Below, in pieces: positions 16,522 through 25,332 of a DNA stretch of 64,000 nt. The notes under the pieces were generated by a model. It was given only the letters and a program-made list of their open reading frames with translations, made no database searches and had not been told where the DNA came from. Source of the stretch: Alistipes sp. An66 (GTDB lineage: Bacteria > Bacteroidota > Bacteroidia > Bacteroidales > Rikenellaceae); assembly GCF_002161445.1 (NCBI RefSeq), contig NZ_NFHT01000007.1:1-64000 (forward strand), in the 5' to 3' direction. The position numbers and the translations under genes are program-made. Numbering within the stretch: the stretch's first letter is position 1; each line of letters starts with the position of its first letter.

Positions 16522-18449
16522 AACGGATTTTCAACATAGCAATCACTTGCGCGGCCGCATGGTTGGCCGCTGGGTGTACGCCCGATGCCGAAATTCGGGC
16601 GCACGCCGGATTCACGACAGACAAGGAAGAATACCGTACCGGCGACCTCGTGACGATCACCAACACGGCATCGGCCGAGAATGCCGAAATCGCCGTCTGC
16701 AAGTGGGAGTACATGGGGCAGACGCTCTACGATCTGGGCGCTCCCGAACCCTTCTATGTCGACGAAGGTGGCGATTTCCTGATCCGCCAGACCGTAACGA
16801 CGAATCGCGGATCGCAGAAGGATGTCTTTGAGAAGACCATCCGGGTCATCGACGACAACACGCCGCCCGTCGCCGACTTCACCTGGAAGGTGAACGGGGT
16901 CGAGCAGGCAGAGATCCAGGCCGACCAGGAGGTCGAGTTCATCGACCGGTCGACCGATCCGGACGAGGACGGCGCGATCGTGGCCTGGGAGTGGTCGTTC
17001 GGCGGCGACATCAAGAGTTTCACGGAGGCCGCGGAGGCCGCTTCGGTCAAATACACCTTCCAGTCCCACGGCAAGATCGAGGTAAAACTGACCGTCACCG
17101 ACAACCGTCGCGCCAAAACGACGAAGAGCGTGACGATCGACGTGGCGAAGAGCCCCACGAGCATGGGGCTCTGGTGGTCCTATCCGTATGACACAAACGG
17201 TACGGTCCAGGGATCGTCGCCGGCCGTGAGCCCCGACGGGCAATACGTCTACGTGCTCTCTTCGGGCTACCATCTGGTCGGGGTCAAGGCCGGATCCGAA
17301 GGCGGCACGGAGAGCTACAAACTCAACCTGAATCCGGATGCGTACACGGCGGATCCCTTCACGCTGACGCCCTCGGTCGACGAGGACGGAACGGTCTATG
17401 CCGTCGGCTACAAGAAGATCGACGATGCCGACCACTCCGTTCTCTACATCATCCAGAACGGCAAAACCCTGCGGACCGCCGATGCCGGATCGATCAATAA
17501 AAACGAGCACTACTTCTTCGGTTCGCCGGCCATTCTGAACTACAACGGTCGGAAATACGTGATCATCGCCGTGAAGAACATCACGAACAACAACGAAAAC
17601 ATGAACGGCGGCAGCGCCCACGTACAGATTTTCGACCCGGAATCCGGAACGGGCGTTGTCGGACTGCACGCCAACTCGGGATCCTACGGAAGTCCCGTGG
17701 CCTTGAAAAGCGGAATCATCCTGGCCAGCGGAGGCGGCGACTACGGCACTCGCATCTACCTGCCGACCGGAGACTCCTGGGCCTTCAACCGTCCGGAAAG
17801 CAGCAACGACAATACCGGAAACCTCGGTGCAAACAGCAACCGGATCGCCCAATACGGCAGTTCGATCGCCGTGGGCAAAGACGGCAAAACCGTCTACATC
17901 GTTGGCATGAAGAAGGACAAGAGTTCCGCCACGATCCAATGCTACGACGTATCCACGATTCTGGCATCCCCGAACACGATCAAGCCCTCGCCGCTGTGGA
18001 CCAAGGATCTCAAAGGAACGGTCGTCGCAAAGAAACAGGCCGGCGGTGTCGTCGTCGGCGAAGACGGCACGGTGTACGCTTCAAGTTGTGCACCCGGCTA
18101 CATCACGGCGATCTCGGCCGACGGTTCGCAGGTCCTTTGGGAGCATGCCGCAACCGGCGACATCAACGGAACCCCGGCGCTGGGCAACGACAATGCGGTC
18201 TATTACAACGACTGCTCGGCCGGCAACCTCGTCAAACTCGATGCCGAAACCGGCGAACAGTTGGTTTCGTTTCACTTGGCCGACAACCTGAACTCCTCGC
18301 CGACGATCGGCCCCGACGGTGTGATCTACTGCAACGGAGTGTTGAACGGGAAACCGACGCTCTTCGCTGTGGATGCCACATCGACGGCTCCGGCGGATTC
18401 CTGGTCGCAGATGGCAGGCTCGCCGAGCAAGAGCGCATGCCTGTACTGA
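16518..18449 (+). CDS. PKD-domain and PQQ-like beta-propeller lipoprotein
   Basis: A 643-aa lipoprotein (lipobox AAGC near 20). After an Ig-like first module comes a PKD-type domain (about 115-215: PPVADFTWKVNG, DRSTDPDEDGAIVAWEWSFGG). The last 420 residues are repeats resembling PQQ/YVTN propeller blades (SSPAVSPDGQYVYVLSSG, GVVVGEDGTVYASSC, SSPTIGPDGVIYCNGV). Such proteins act as surface binding modules; no catalytic motif is seen. It is translationally coupled to the phosphodiesterase-fold gene, so the two probably serve the same substrate. A strong terminator follows. Confidence 0.85.
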   Translation: MKRIFNIAITCAAAWLAAGCTPDAEIRAHAGFTTDKEEYRTGDLVTITNTASAENAEIAVCKWEYMGQTLYDLGAPEPFYVDEGGDFLIRQTVTTNRGSQKDVFEKTIRVIDDNTPPVADFTWKVNGVEQAEIQADQEVEFIDRSTDPDEDGAIVAWEWSFGGDIKSFTEAAEAASVKYTFQSHGKIEVKLTVTDNRRAKTTKSVTIDVAKSPTSMGLWWSYPYDTNGTVQGSSPAVSPDGQYVYVLSSGYHLVGVKAGSEGGTESYKLNLNPDAYTADPFTLTPSVDEDGTVYAVGYKKIDDADHSVLYIIQNGKTLRTADAGSINKNEHYFFGSPAILNYNGRKYVIIAVKNITNNNENMNGGSAHVQIFDPESGTGVVGLHANSGSYGSPVALKSGIILASGGGDYGTRIYLPTGDSWAFNRPESSNDNTGNLGANSNRIAQYGSSIAVGKDGKTVYIVGMKKDKSSATIQCYDVSTILASPNTIKPSPLWTKDLKGTVVAKKQAGGVVVGEDGTVYASSCAPGYITAISADGSQVLWEHAATGDINGTPALGNDNAVYYNDCSAGNLVKLDAETGEQLVSFHLADNLNSSPTIGPDGVIYCNGVLNGKPTLFAVDATSTAPADSWSQMAGSPSKSACLY

Positions 18450-18468
18450 CCTTCCCCGGTCCAAAAAC

Positions 18469-18514
18469 AACGCGAAAAGGCACCGACCACTGTTGATCGG
18501 TGCCTTTTCGCGTT
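18469..18514. terminator. Bidirectional terminator between the SusCD operon and thrC
   Basis: An approximately 20-bp stem (AACGCGAAAAGGCACCGA and complement) around a short loop. T-rich stretches on both strands serve the two convergent operons. Confidence 0.85.
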
Positions 18515-18588
18515 CCAGCCATTTCGAACGACAGGACCGGCGGGCACACCCCGCCGCACAGCGCCCCGCGTTATACGTCCGAACCCGG

Positions 18589-19881
18589 TCAGACCTCAGC
18601 CACGAAATCTTCCAACGCCGCAAGATCGACCGCCAGCGGATCCGAATGCTGCGGACGCTGCGTCAGAACCGACAGCCGCTCCGGCAACGGAACCCGGCTC
18701 CCCGTCACCGACGCAATCACCTCCCCGAACTTCGCCGGATGAGCCGTCGAGAGGTAGAAGCCCGGCTTCCCCACCGCCATCGACGCCGCATACCCCACCG
18801 CACTGTGCGGATCCGAAAAGTAACCGTAACGTTCGTACAGCTCGTCGATCGTCCGACGGATCCCCGCATTGTCGCACCGGAAACCTTCCAGCTCCGACCG
18901 CAGTCGCTCCGGATCCCCGCCGCACAACCACAACATCCGCTCGAAATTGCTCGGTGCCCCCACGTCCATCGCACTGGCCGGCGTCTGGACCGAAGGCCGC
19001 GGGCGGTAAACGCCCGTACGCAGAAACTCCGGAACCACGTCGTTCAGATTCGACGCCGCCACGAAACCGCCGACCGGAAGTCCCATCCGCTGCGCCAGCA
19101 TGCCCGCCGCCAGGTTGCCGAAATTCCCGCTCGGCACGACGATCGTCGGGAGGTCGCCGCCCGTCTCCCGCCGCCAGCTGAAATAGCCGTAGAAGTAATA
19201 GAACGCCTGGGGAATCCACCGCAGCAGGTTGATCGAGTTGGCCGAGGTCACGCGGCGCCGGCGCCGGAACGACTCGTCGGCAAAGAGCTCCTTCACGAGC
19301 CGCTGGCAGTCGTCGAACGTCCCCGCCACACGCAGCGGATGGATGTTGCCGCCGAGCGCCGTCATCTGGCACTCCTGCAAACGGCTGATCTTCCCCTCGG
19401 GGTAGAGCACCACCACGTCGACCCCCGGCACGTTGTAGAAGCCGTGCGCCACGGCGCTGCCCGTATCCCCGGAGGTGGCTGTCAGGATCACCAGCCGCTC
19501 CCCGGCAGCCCCCAGCAACCCGACGGCACGCCCCATGAAGCCCGCACCGAAGTCCTTGAAGGCGCACGTCGGCCCGTGGAAGAGTTCGAGCGTATAGCGA
19601 CCCCGCCCCACCCGGCGTAGCGGAACCGGGTAGTCATACAGCGTCGCCAACTCACGGCGCAACGCCTCCGTATCGAGATCGTCGCCGAAAAACAGCCCGG
19701 CCAGATAGCCCGCCAGCGCGGCATACGATTCGCCGGCCAGCCGTTCCGCCTCGTCCAGATCCGCCTGCGGGATCCGTTCCGGAACGAACAGCCCGCCATC
19801 GGGTGCAAGGCCCATCATCGCCGCTTCACGGAGCGTACAGGCCTGTTTCCGCTCCCGGTCCCGTGTGCTGTAAAAGTTCAT
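18589..19881 (-). CDS. thrC: Threonine synthase
   Basis: A 430-aa PLP enzyme converting O-phosphohomoserine to threonine, the last step of the pathway. The PLP lysine is visible in FHGPTCAFKDFG (Lys near 109), followed by the substrate loop TATSGDTGSAVAHGF and the phosphate-binding VVPSGNFGNLAAG. Length and N-terminus (MNFYSTRDRERKQ) match bacterial ThrC. It lies 15 nt downstream of thrB in the same transcript and ends near the shared terminator at 18469-18514. Confidence 0.96.
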   Translation of the reverse strand: MNFYSTRDRERKQACTLREAAMMGLAPDGGLFVPERIPQADLDEAERLAGESYAALAGYLAGLFFGDDLDTEALRRELATLYDYPVPLRRVGRGRYTLELFHGPTCAFKDFGAGFMGRAVGLLGAAGERLVILTATSGDTGSAVAHGFYNVPGVDVVVLYPEGKISRLQECQMTALGGNIHPLRVAGTFDDCQRLVKELFADESFRRRRRVTSANSINLLRWIPQAFYYFYGYFSWRRETGGDLPTIVVPSGNFGNLAAGMLAQRMGLPVGGFVAASNLNDVVPEFLRTGVYRPRPSVQTPASAMDVGAPSNFERMLWLCGGDPERLRSELEGFRCDNAGIRRTIDELYERYGYFSDPHSAVGYAASMAVGKPGFYLSTAHPAKFGEVIASVTGSRVPLPERLSVLTQRPQHSDPLAVDLAALEDFVAEV

Positions 19882-19896
19882 GTCTCTGCGTTTTTG

Positions 19897-20823
19897 TTAT
19901 CCGACAACCCGTGCTCCGGCATTCGACACCCGGCCGGCATAGGTCCGGCATCCGATGTTCCGCGCCGCGAAGTGCGCCTTCATGCGGTCGGCGACCCGGC
20001 AGGCCTCGGCATAATCCGCCGTCAGGGCGAAAACCGACGGGCCCGACCCGGCGATGTTCAGCGCCAGGGCCCCCTCGTCGAGCGCCGCAGCTTTCAGCTC
20101 ATCGTAATCCGGAATGAAGCCCTTGCGATAGGGTTCCACCACCACGTCCTGCATCGAGCGGCCGATCAACGCCACGTCGCGCAGCGCAAAACCGGCAACC
20201 AGCCCCCCGACATTGCCCCACTGCGTCACGGCCTTCGAGAGGGGAATCTCGCGCGGAAGCACCTCGCGGGCCATCTTCGTGCTGACCACGATGTCGGGGT
20301 GCACCACAGCATAGAAAAAGTTGTCGGGAACCGGCAGGCGCACGATGTCGAAGGGTTCGTAACCGCGGATCAGCACCACACCGCCCAGCAGCGCCGGGCC
20401 CACATTGTCGGCATGTGCCGTACCGCCCAACAGCGCCTCGCCCTGCATGGCGAACTCCACGAGCCGTTTGCCCGAAAAGGGGCGTCCCAACAACTCGTTG
20501 ATGCCGTAGACGGCCGCTGCCGACGATGCGGCGCTCGATCCGATGCCGCTGCCCGGGACGATCTTTTCGAGCAGCCGGATCTCAACCCGCACGGGACGTC
20601 CGTAGGCTTCGAGCATCGCCCGCACGGCCGGCGTAACCACGTTCTCCTTCACATCGTCGGGGAGCGAGACCCCGCTCTCGTTGCGGATCGAGAGTCCTTC
20701 GGCGCCCGGTTCGACCCCGACCTCCATCAGGTCGCCCACGCCGTCGAGCGTCAGGCCCATAACATCGAACCCGCACCCGAGATTCGCCACCGTACCCGGG
20801 GCAAAAACTTTGATATGTTTCAT
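19897..20823 (-). CDS. thrB: Homoserine kinase
   Basis: A 308-aa GHMP-family kinase that phosphorylates homoserine. The N-terminus KVFAPGTVANLGCGFDVMG and the ATP-binding loop PGSGIGSSAASSAAA are diagnostic. The ATG at 20823 is chosen because homology starts there; longer in-frame extensions are non-coding leader. thrA is not in this window, so the operon is thrBC only. A Thr-rich leader peptide (21066-21200) precedes it by about 240 nt, so expression probably follows charged tRNA-Thr levels. Confidence 0.95.
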   Translation of the reverse strand: MKHIKVFAPGTVANLGCGFDVMGLTLDGVGDLMEVGVEPGAEGLSIRNESGVSLPDDVKENVVTPAVRAMLEAYGRPVRVEIRLLEKIVPGSGIGSSAASSAAAVYGINELLGRPFSGKRLVEFAMQGEALLGGTAHADNVGPALLGGVVLIRGYEPFDIVRLPVPDNFFYAVVHPDIVVSTKMAREVLPREIPLSKAVTQWGNVGGLVAGFALRDVALIGRSMQDVVVEPYRKGFIPDYDELKAAALDEGALALNIAGSGPSVFALTADYAEACRVADRMKAHFAARNIGCRTYAGRVSNAGARVVG

Positions 20824-20857
20824 GATTTGATTCTTTTTTTCGTTCGACAACCGCTCC

Positions 20858-20908
20858 GTCGGGGAGCTTTCCGGATCCGAAGGTCCGAGGGCCCGAGCTC
20901 CCGCCGAC
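20858..20908 (-). promoter_or_regulatory. Long hairpin between thr leader peptide and thrB
   Basis: On the minus strand GTCG-GC-GGGAGCT (20908-20896) pairs with AGCTCCC-CGAC (20868-20858): 11 bp with a 2-nt bulge, enclosing a GC-rich inner hairpin. It lies 34 nt before thrB. An alternative small hairpin (GCTCC/GGAGC, 20853-20867) overlaps it. There is no T tract, so a role in Rho-dependent or translational control is more likely than intrinsic termination. A weaker CCG/CGG hairpin followed by T-rich sequence lies at 20942-20963. Confidence 0.4.
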
Positions 20909-21065
20909 ATCGGGCATAGGAAGATACCGGGAAGGTCGGCTGCAAAACTGAAACCGCCTGCGGATTCGGGATTTCGGAAACGTTCGGATTTTTGACGCGC
21001 TTTGTTTTCCGCTCCGGCAGCCTGGGCCGGGAATAGATGCATACGGTGATGCTACGGAATAAGAA

Positions 21066-21200
21066 CTACCTGACCCCCACAGGGGTGGTAGTCGTCGCGG
21101 TTGTCGCGGTCAGCGCGAAAACGGTTGCATGCGAACCGCCGGAAACGCCGTAAGACAGGCGTTCCGAAACGAATGTTCTATGGTACCGTTGCTGCATCAT
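21066..21200 (-). CDS. Threonine-rich leader peptide of the thrBC operon
   Basis: A 44-codon ORF on the thrBC strand, ATG at 21200 (or 21197) and TAG at 21066-21068. Near its end it reads ALTATTATTTTPVGVR: seven Thr codons within nine (residues 31-39), using all four Thr codons. This is the hallmark of a ribosome-mediated attenuator such as E. coli thrL. A good promoter lies just upstream (21206-21237), placing the transcription start about at the ATG. The 3' end of the ORF forms a CCCC-TGT-GGGG hairpin that a ribosome stalled on the Thr run would cover. Annotation programs would miss it because of its size. Confidence 0.8.
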   Translation of the reverse strand: MMQQRYHRTFVSERLSYGVSGGSHATVFALTATTATTTTPVGVR

Positions 21201-21205
21201 GGAGA

Positions 21206-21237
21206 CAAATGTAAGTCAAAAAATCCGAACTTCCAAA
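21206..21237 (-). promoter_or_regulatory. Promoter of the thr leader-thrBC operon
   Basis: On the minus strand TTTG (21237-21234), a 20-bp spacer, then TACATTTG (21213-21206). Only 5 nt separate the -7 box from the leader ATG, so the leader peptide is probably translated from a leaderless mRNA. Confidence 0.75.
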
Positions 21238-21497
21238 TTTCCTTACAGATTGTAAGCAAAAAAAATTTAAAAACTCCTCCACACCTCTTTATATAAAAAG
21301 AACAAGACTCCGGCACCCCTGCCATCCGGCCGCAAACAGCCATGCGACAGGGCTTCACAAATTCCCGAATCCGGCACAACCGCCCCAAAGCACGGTTTCA
21401 GATTGTAAGCAGGACACCCTTTCACAAAGCGGATCATAAAGAGATCGCCGCGCTTCGATTTCAGATCGGCACAATATTAATTTTTTTTAGTAAATTA

Positions 21498-21529
21498 TTT
21501 GGGCGTCCGGCGAAATATCCCTATATTTG
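21498..21529 (+). promoter_or_regulatory. Promoter of the ilv leader-ilvDBNC-asnB operon
   Basis: TTTG (21498-21501), 20-bp spacer, TATATTTG (21522-21529). The leader ATG is 32 nt downstream. The 21238-21497 stretch between the divergent thr and ilv promoters shows no gene. Confidence 0.78.
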
Positions 21530-21561
21530 AAACCGAAAAGATAGAAAAACGGGATTTGTCC

Positions 21562-21621
21562 ATGACTGCCCTCCATTCGAATATCAACGTCATTAATCTG
21601 CTGCTCGTCGTCATTGCATGA
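21562..21621 (+). CDS. Branched-chain amino-acid leader peptide of the ilv operon
   Basis: A 19-aa ORF, MTALHSNINVINLLLVVIA, ending with TGA at 21619-21621. Nine of the last twelve residues are Ile, Val or Leu, including LLLVVI. This matches the control logic of ilvL/ivbL-type leaders, where shortage of charged Ile, Val or Leu tRNA stalls the ribosome. It lies between a good promoter and an intrinsic terminator with a competing antiterminator, then ilvD. Confidence 0.85.
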   Translation: MTALHSNINVINLLLVVIA

Positions 21622-21703
21622 TTACGGGAGAAAGGTGACAGTCATATTCGAATGAAATCTCAAAAACCTTTCTCCTGCCCGGGAGAGAGGTTTTCTGATT
21701 TTC
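21574..21703 (+). promoter_or_regulatory. ilv attenuator: competing antiterminator and terminator helices
   Basis: Three pairings can be read. (1) CATTCGAATAT (21574-21584, inside the leader peptide) is perfectly complementary to ATATTCGAATG (21644-21654). (2) GGAGAAAGGT (21627-21636) is perfectly complementary to ACCTTTCTCC (21666-21675). (3) AAAACCTTTCTCC (21663-21675) pairs with GGAGAGAGGTTTT (21682-21694) with one G-U, followed by a T-rich stretch: an intrinsic terminator. Helix 2 blocks helix 3. Helix 1 encloses the first arm of helix 2 in its loop and so disfavours it. A ribosome stalled at the early Ile/Val codons would cover 21574-21584, free helix 2 and allow read-through. The pairings are seen; the mechanism is inferred. 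Confidence 0.82.
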
Positions 21704-21744
21704 AGAGCCCGGTCGGATCCCTCCAAAACTTGAAACACACGAGC

Positions 21745-23568
21745 ATGAAACACGCACTCAAAAGCGAAATCACCACCTCGGGACGACGCATGGCCGGCGC
21801 CCGGAGTCTCTGGCGCGCCAACGGCATGCGCGAAGAGCAGTTCGGACGCCCGGTTATCGGCATCGCCAACTCCTTCACGCAGTTCGTCCCCGGACATGTC
21901 CACCTGCACGAAATCGGACAGCAGGTCAAGCAGCGCATCGAAAACCTCGGATGCTTCGCCGCCGAATTCGACACCATCGCCATCGACGACGGAATCGCCA
22001 TGGGACACGACGGCATGCTCTACTCGCTGCCCTCGCGCGAAATCATCGCCGACAGCGTCGAATACATGGCCAACGCCCACAAGATCGACGCCCTGGTCTG
22101 CATCTCCAACTGCGACAAGATCACCCCCGGCATGCTGATGGCCGCCATGCGGCTCAACATCCCGACGATCTTCGTCTCCGGAGGCCCGATGGAGGCCGGG
22201 CGCTTCGGCGACCGCCACCTCGACCTGATCGACGCCATGGTGATGTCCGCCGACCCGAAATACTCCGACGAGCAGATCGCCGAAATCGAGCGCTGCGCCT
22301 GCCCCGGCTGCGGCTCCTGCTCGGGGATGTTCACCGCCAACTCGATGAACTGTCTCACGGAGGCCCTGGGCCTCTCGCTCCCGGGCAACGGCACGATCGT
22401 CGCCACGCACGCCAACCGACGCCAACTCTTCGAGGATGCCGCCGCCATCATCGTGCGCAATGCCGAACGCTACTACTTCGAGGGCGACGAGAGCGTCCTG
22501 CCCCGTTCGATCGCCACGAAGGCCGCCTTCGAGAACGCCATGTCGCTCGACATCGCCATGGGCGGCTCGACCAACACGGTGCTGCACCTGCTGGCCGTGG
22601 CTCACGAAGCCGGCGTGGACTTCACGATGCAGGACATCGACCGCCTCTCGCGGCGCGTGCCGGTGCTCTGCAAGGTGGCGCCCAACTCCCACTACCACAT
22701 TCAGGACGTCAACCGCGCAGGCGGCATCTTCGCCATCCTCGGCGAACTCGACCGCGGCGGGCTGCTCGACACGTCGGTCCGCCGCGTCGAAGGGCGCTCG
22801 CTGGCCGAGGCGATCGCCGCATGCGACATCCTCGCCCCGACGGCCACGGATGCCGCACGCCGCCGCGCATTGAGCGCCCCGGCCGGCCATTACAGCCGCG
22901 AACTGGGGTCGCAGCACTGCTACTACGACGCACCCGACACGGACCGCGCCGAAGGGTGCATCCGCGACATCGACCACGCCTACTTCCGCGACGGAGGACT
23001 GGCCGTGCTGACGGGCAATATCGCCCGCTCGGGCTGCGTGGTGAAGACCGCGGGCGTCGACGAACGGCTCTTCGTCTTCCGCGGACGCGCCCGCGTCTAC
23101 GAATCGCAGGAGCAGGCCATGCACGGCATCCTCGACGACGAGGTGCAGCCCGGCGAGGTGGTGGTCATCCGCTACGAGGGCCCGAAGGGCGGCCCGGGGA
23201 TGCAGGAGATGCTCTACCCGACGTCGTACCTCAAATCGAAGCACCTCGACAAGGTCTGCGCGCTGATCACCGACGGACGCTTCTCGGGCGGCACCTCGGG
23301 GCTCTCGATCGGCCACGTATCGCCGGAGGCCGCCGCAGGAGGCGAGATCGCCGTCGTCCGCACGGGCGACGAGATCGAAATCGACATCCCGCAGCGTTCG
23401 ATCCGCCTGCTCGTCGACGACGCGGAGATCGCCGCGCGCATGGCTGCACAGGAGCGCTTCCGCCCGGCGGCCCGCGAACGTCAGGTTCCGAAATCGCTCC
23501 GCGCCTACGCCCGGCTGGTCAGCTCGGCGGACCGGGGCGCCGTGCGGATCCTCGACGACGAAGAGTAA
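21745..23568 (+). CDS. ilvD: Dihydroxy-acid dehydratase
   Basis: A 607-aa Fe-S dehydratase for valine, isoleucine, leucine and pantothenate precursors. Visible features: [17 protein letters not shown] at the N-terminus, cluster-ligand cysteines in [12 protein letters not shown] and [21 protein letters not shown], and [12 protein letters not shown]. The C-terminus has the usual [20 protein letters not shown]. The ATG at 21745 ([18 protein letters not shown]) starts the conserved region and lies 41 nt after the attenuator. It is the first structural gene of the operon and 24 nt from ilvB. Confidence 0.97.
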   Translation: MKHALKSEITTSGRRMAGARSLWRANGMREEQFGRPVIGIANSFTQFVPGHVHLHEIGQQVKQRIENLGCFAAEFDTIAIDDGIAMGHDGMLYSLPSREIIADSVEYMANAHKIDALVCISNCDKITPGMLMAAMRLNIPTIFVSGGPMEAGRFGDRHLDLIDAMVMSADPKYSDEQIAEIERCACPGCGSCSGMFTANSMNCLTEALGLSLPGNGTIVATHANRRQLFEDAAAIIVRNAERYYFEGDESVLPRSIATKAAFENAMSLDIAMGGSTNTVLHLLAVAHEAGVDFTMQDIDRLSRRVPVLCKVAPNSHYHIQDVNRAGGIFAILGELDRGGLLDTSVRRVEGRSLAEAIAACDILAPTATDAARRRALSAPAGHYSRELGSQHCYYDAPDTDRAEGCIRDIDHAYFRDGGLAVLTGNIARSGCVVKTAGVDERLFVFRGRARVYESQEQAMHGILDDEVQPGEVVVIRYEGPKGGPGMQEMLYPTSYLKSKHLDKVCALITDGRFSGGTSGLSIGHVSPEAAAGGEIAVVRTGDEIEIDIPQRSIRLLVDDAEIAARMAAQERFRPAARERQVPKSLRAYARLVSSADRGAVRILDDEE

Positions 23569-23592
23569 TCACCCGAAAAACACGACCCAACC

Positions 23593-25320
23593 ATGAATAC
23601 CACCCCATCCGATGCGCGACAAACGGCCTCCGGACCCGTGATGACGGGTTCGCAGGCCCTGCTCGAATCGTTCCTGATCGAAGGCGTCGACACCCTCTTC
23701 GGCTACCCGGGCGGCGCCATCATCCCGGTCTACGACGCGCTGTACGACTACCGCGACCGGCTGCGCCACATCCTCGTGCGTCACGAACAGGGAGCCGTGC
23801 ACGCCGCCCAGGGCTACGCCCGGGTGAGCGGGCGCGTGGGCGTCTGCCTGGTCACCTCGGGACCCGGCGCCACAAACACCGTCACGGGACTCGCCGATGC
23901 GCTGATGGACTCCACGCCGCTGGTGCTCGTCACCGGACAGGTCGGCTCGTCGCTGCTCGGCACCGACGCCTTCCAGGAGACCAACTTCGTCGGCATCACG
24001 CAGGCCGTCACGAAGTGGAACTGCCAGGTCAAGCGCACGGAAGACATTCCGGCGGCCATGGCCAAGGCCTTCTACGTGGCCCGTTCGGGACGCCCCGGCC
24101 CGGTGGTCGTCGACATCACGAAGGACGCCCAGTGCGGCACGGCGCCGTTCCGTTACGAGAAACTCGTCTCGATCCGCAGCTACGTCCCCGTCCCGGAGCC
24201 CGACCCGGCCCGTCTCGACGAGGCCGCACGGCTGATCGACGAGGCGCGCCATCCGCTGGTGATGGTGGGACAGGGCGTTATCCTCGGGAACGCCGAGGCC
24301 GAATTGAAGGCCTTCCTCGACCGAAGCGGCATGCCCGTAGCCTCGACCCTGCTGGGGCTGTCGGCCGTACCGACCGACTCGCCGCAGTACGTCGGCATGC
24401 TCGGCATGCACGGCAACTACGGGCCCAACATCAAGAACCGCGACTGCGACCTGCTCGTCGCCGTCGGAATGCGCTTCGACGACCGCGTGACGGGGAATCC
24501 GGCGCACTTCGGCGAAAACGCCCGGGTGATCCATCTGGAAATCGACCCCGCGGAGATCGGCAAAATCGTCCCGGCGGACGTCCCCGTGGCGGGCGACGTG
24601 CGGCAGACGCTGCCGATGCTCACCGAACGCATCCGGAAGCGCGACCACAGCGGCTGGATCGCGGAGTTCCGCGCCTGCGACCGCATCGAGGCCGAGCGGG
24701 TGATCCGTCCTGCGACCCGTCCCGACGGCGGAGGCATCCGCATGGGCGAGGCGGTCGATACGGTGGCCCGCGCCTATGCGAACGACGCCGTGGTGGTGAC
24801 CGACGTCGGGCAGCAGCAGATGTTCGCCGCCCGTTACTTCGGATTCCGCCGCACGCGGAGCCTCGTCACCTCGGGCGGTCTCGGAACAATGGGATTCGGA
24901 CTCCCGGCCGCCATCGGCGCCAAGCTCGGCGCCCCGGAGCGCGACGTGGTGCTGTTCGTCGGCGACGGCGGCTTGCAGATGACCATTCAGGAGTTAGGCA
25001 CGATCTTCCAGTCGCGCATTCCCGTGAAGATCGTCCTGCTGAACAACACCTTCCTCGGCATGGTGCGTCAATGGCAGGAGCTTTTCTACGATTCGCGCTA
25101 CTCCTTCACCGAGTTGGTGAATCCCGACTTCGGACTGATCGCCCGCGCCAACGGACTCGGGTACCGCCGCGTCGAACACCGCGGGGAGCTTGCGGAGGCC
25201 GTGGCCGAAATGAAGGCCGCAGCGGGCGCCTTCCTGCTGGAAGTGTGCGTCGAAAGCCAGGAAAACGTCTTCCCGATGGTCCCCGCCGGAGCCCCCGTCG
25301 CGGAGATCCGTCTCGAATAA
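23593..25320 (+). CDS. ilvB: Acetolactate synthase, large subunit
   Basis: A 575-aa ThDP enzyme condensing pyruvate with pyruvate or 2-oxobutyrate. The N-terminal pyrimidine-binding domain has LFGYPGGAIIPVYD and VRHEQGAVHAAQGYAR with the activating Glu. The middle FAD-binding domain has GMLGMHGNYGPN. The C-terminal domain has the ThDP signature VGDGGLQMTIQELGTI...NNTFLGMVRQWQ. The regulatory subunit is encoded 12 nt downstream. 2-oxobutyrate comes from threonine, which links this operon to the divergent thrBC genes. Confidence 0.97.
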   Translation: MNTTPSDARQTASGPVMTGSQALLESFLIEGVDTLFGYPGGAIIPVYDALYDYRDRLRHILVRHEQGAVHAAQGYARVSGRVGVCLVTSGPGATNTVTGLADALMDSTPLVLVTGQVGSSLLGTDAFQETNFVGITQAVTKWNCQVKRTEDIPAAMAKAFYVARSGRPGPVVVDITKDAQCGTAPFRYEKLVSIRSYVPVPEPDPARLDEAARLIDEARHPLVMVGQGVILGNAEAELKAFLDRSGMPVASTLLGLSAVPTDSPQYVGMLGMHGNYGPNIKNRDCDLLVAVGMRFDDRVTGNPAHFGENARVIHLEIDPAEIGKIVPADVPVAGDVRQTLPMLTERIRKRDHSGWIAEFRACDRIEAERVIRPATRPDGGGIRMGEAVDTVARAYANDAVVVTDVGQQQMFAARYFGFRRTRSLVTSGGLGTMGFGLPAAIGAKLGAPERDVVLFVGDGGLQMTIQELGTIFQSRIPVKIVLLNNTFLGMVRQWQELFYDSRYSFTELVNPDFGLIARANGLGYRRVEHRGELAEAVAEMKAAAGAFLLEVCVESQENVFPMVPAGAPVAEIRLE

Positions 25321-25332
25321 AGCCTACGAATC

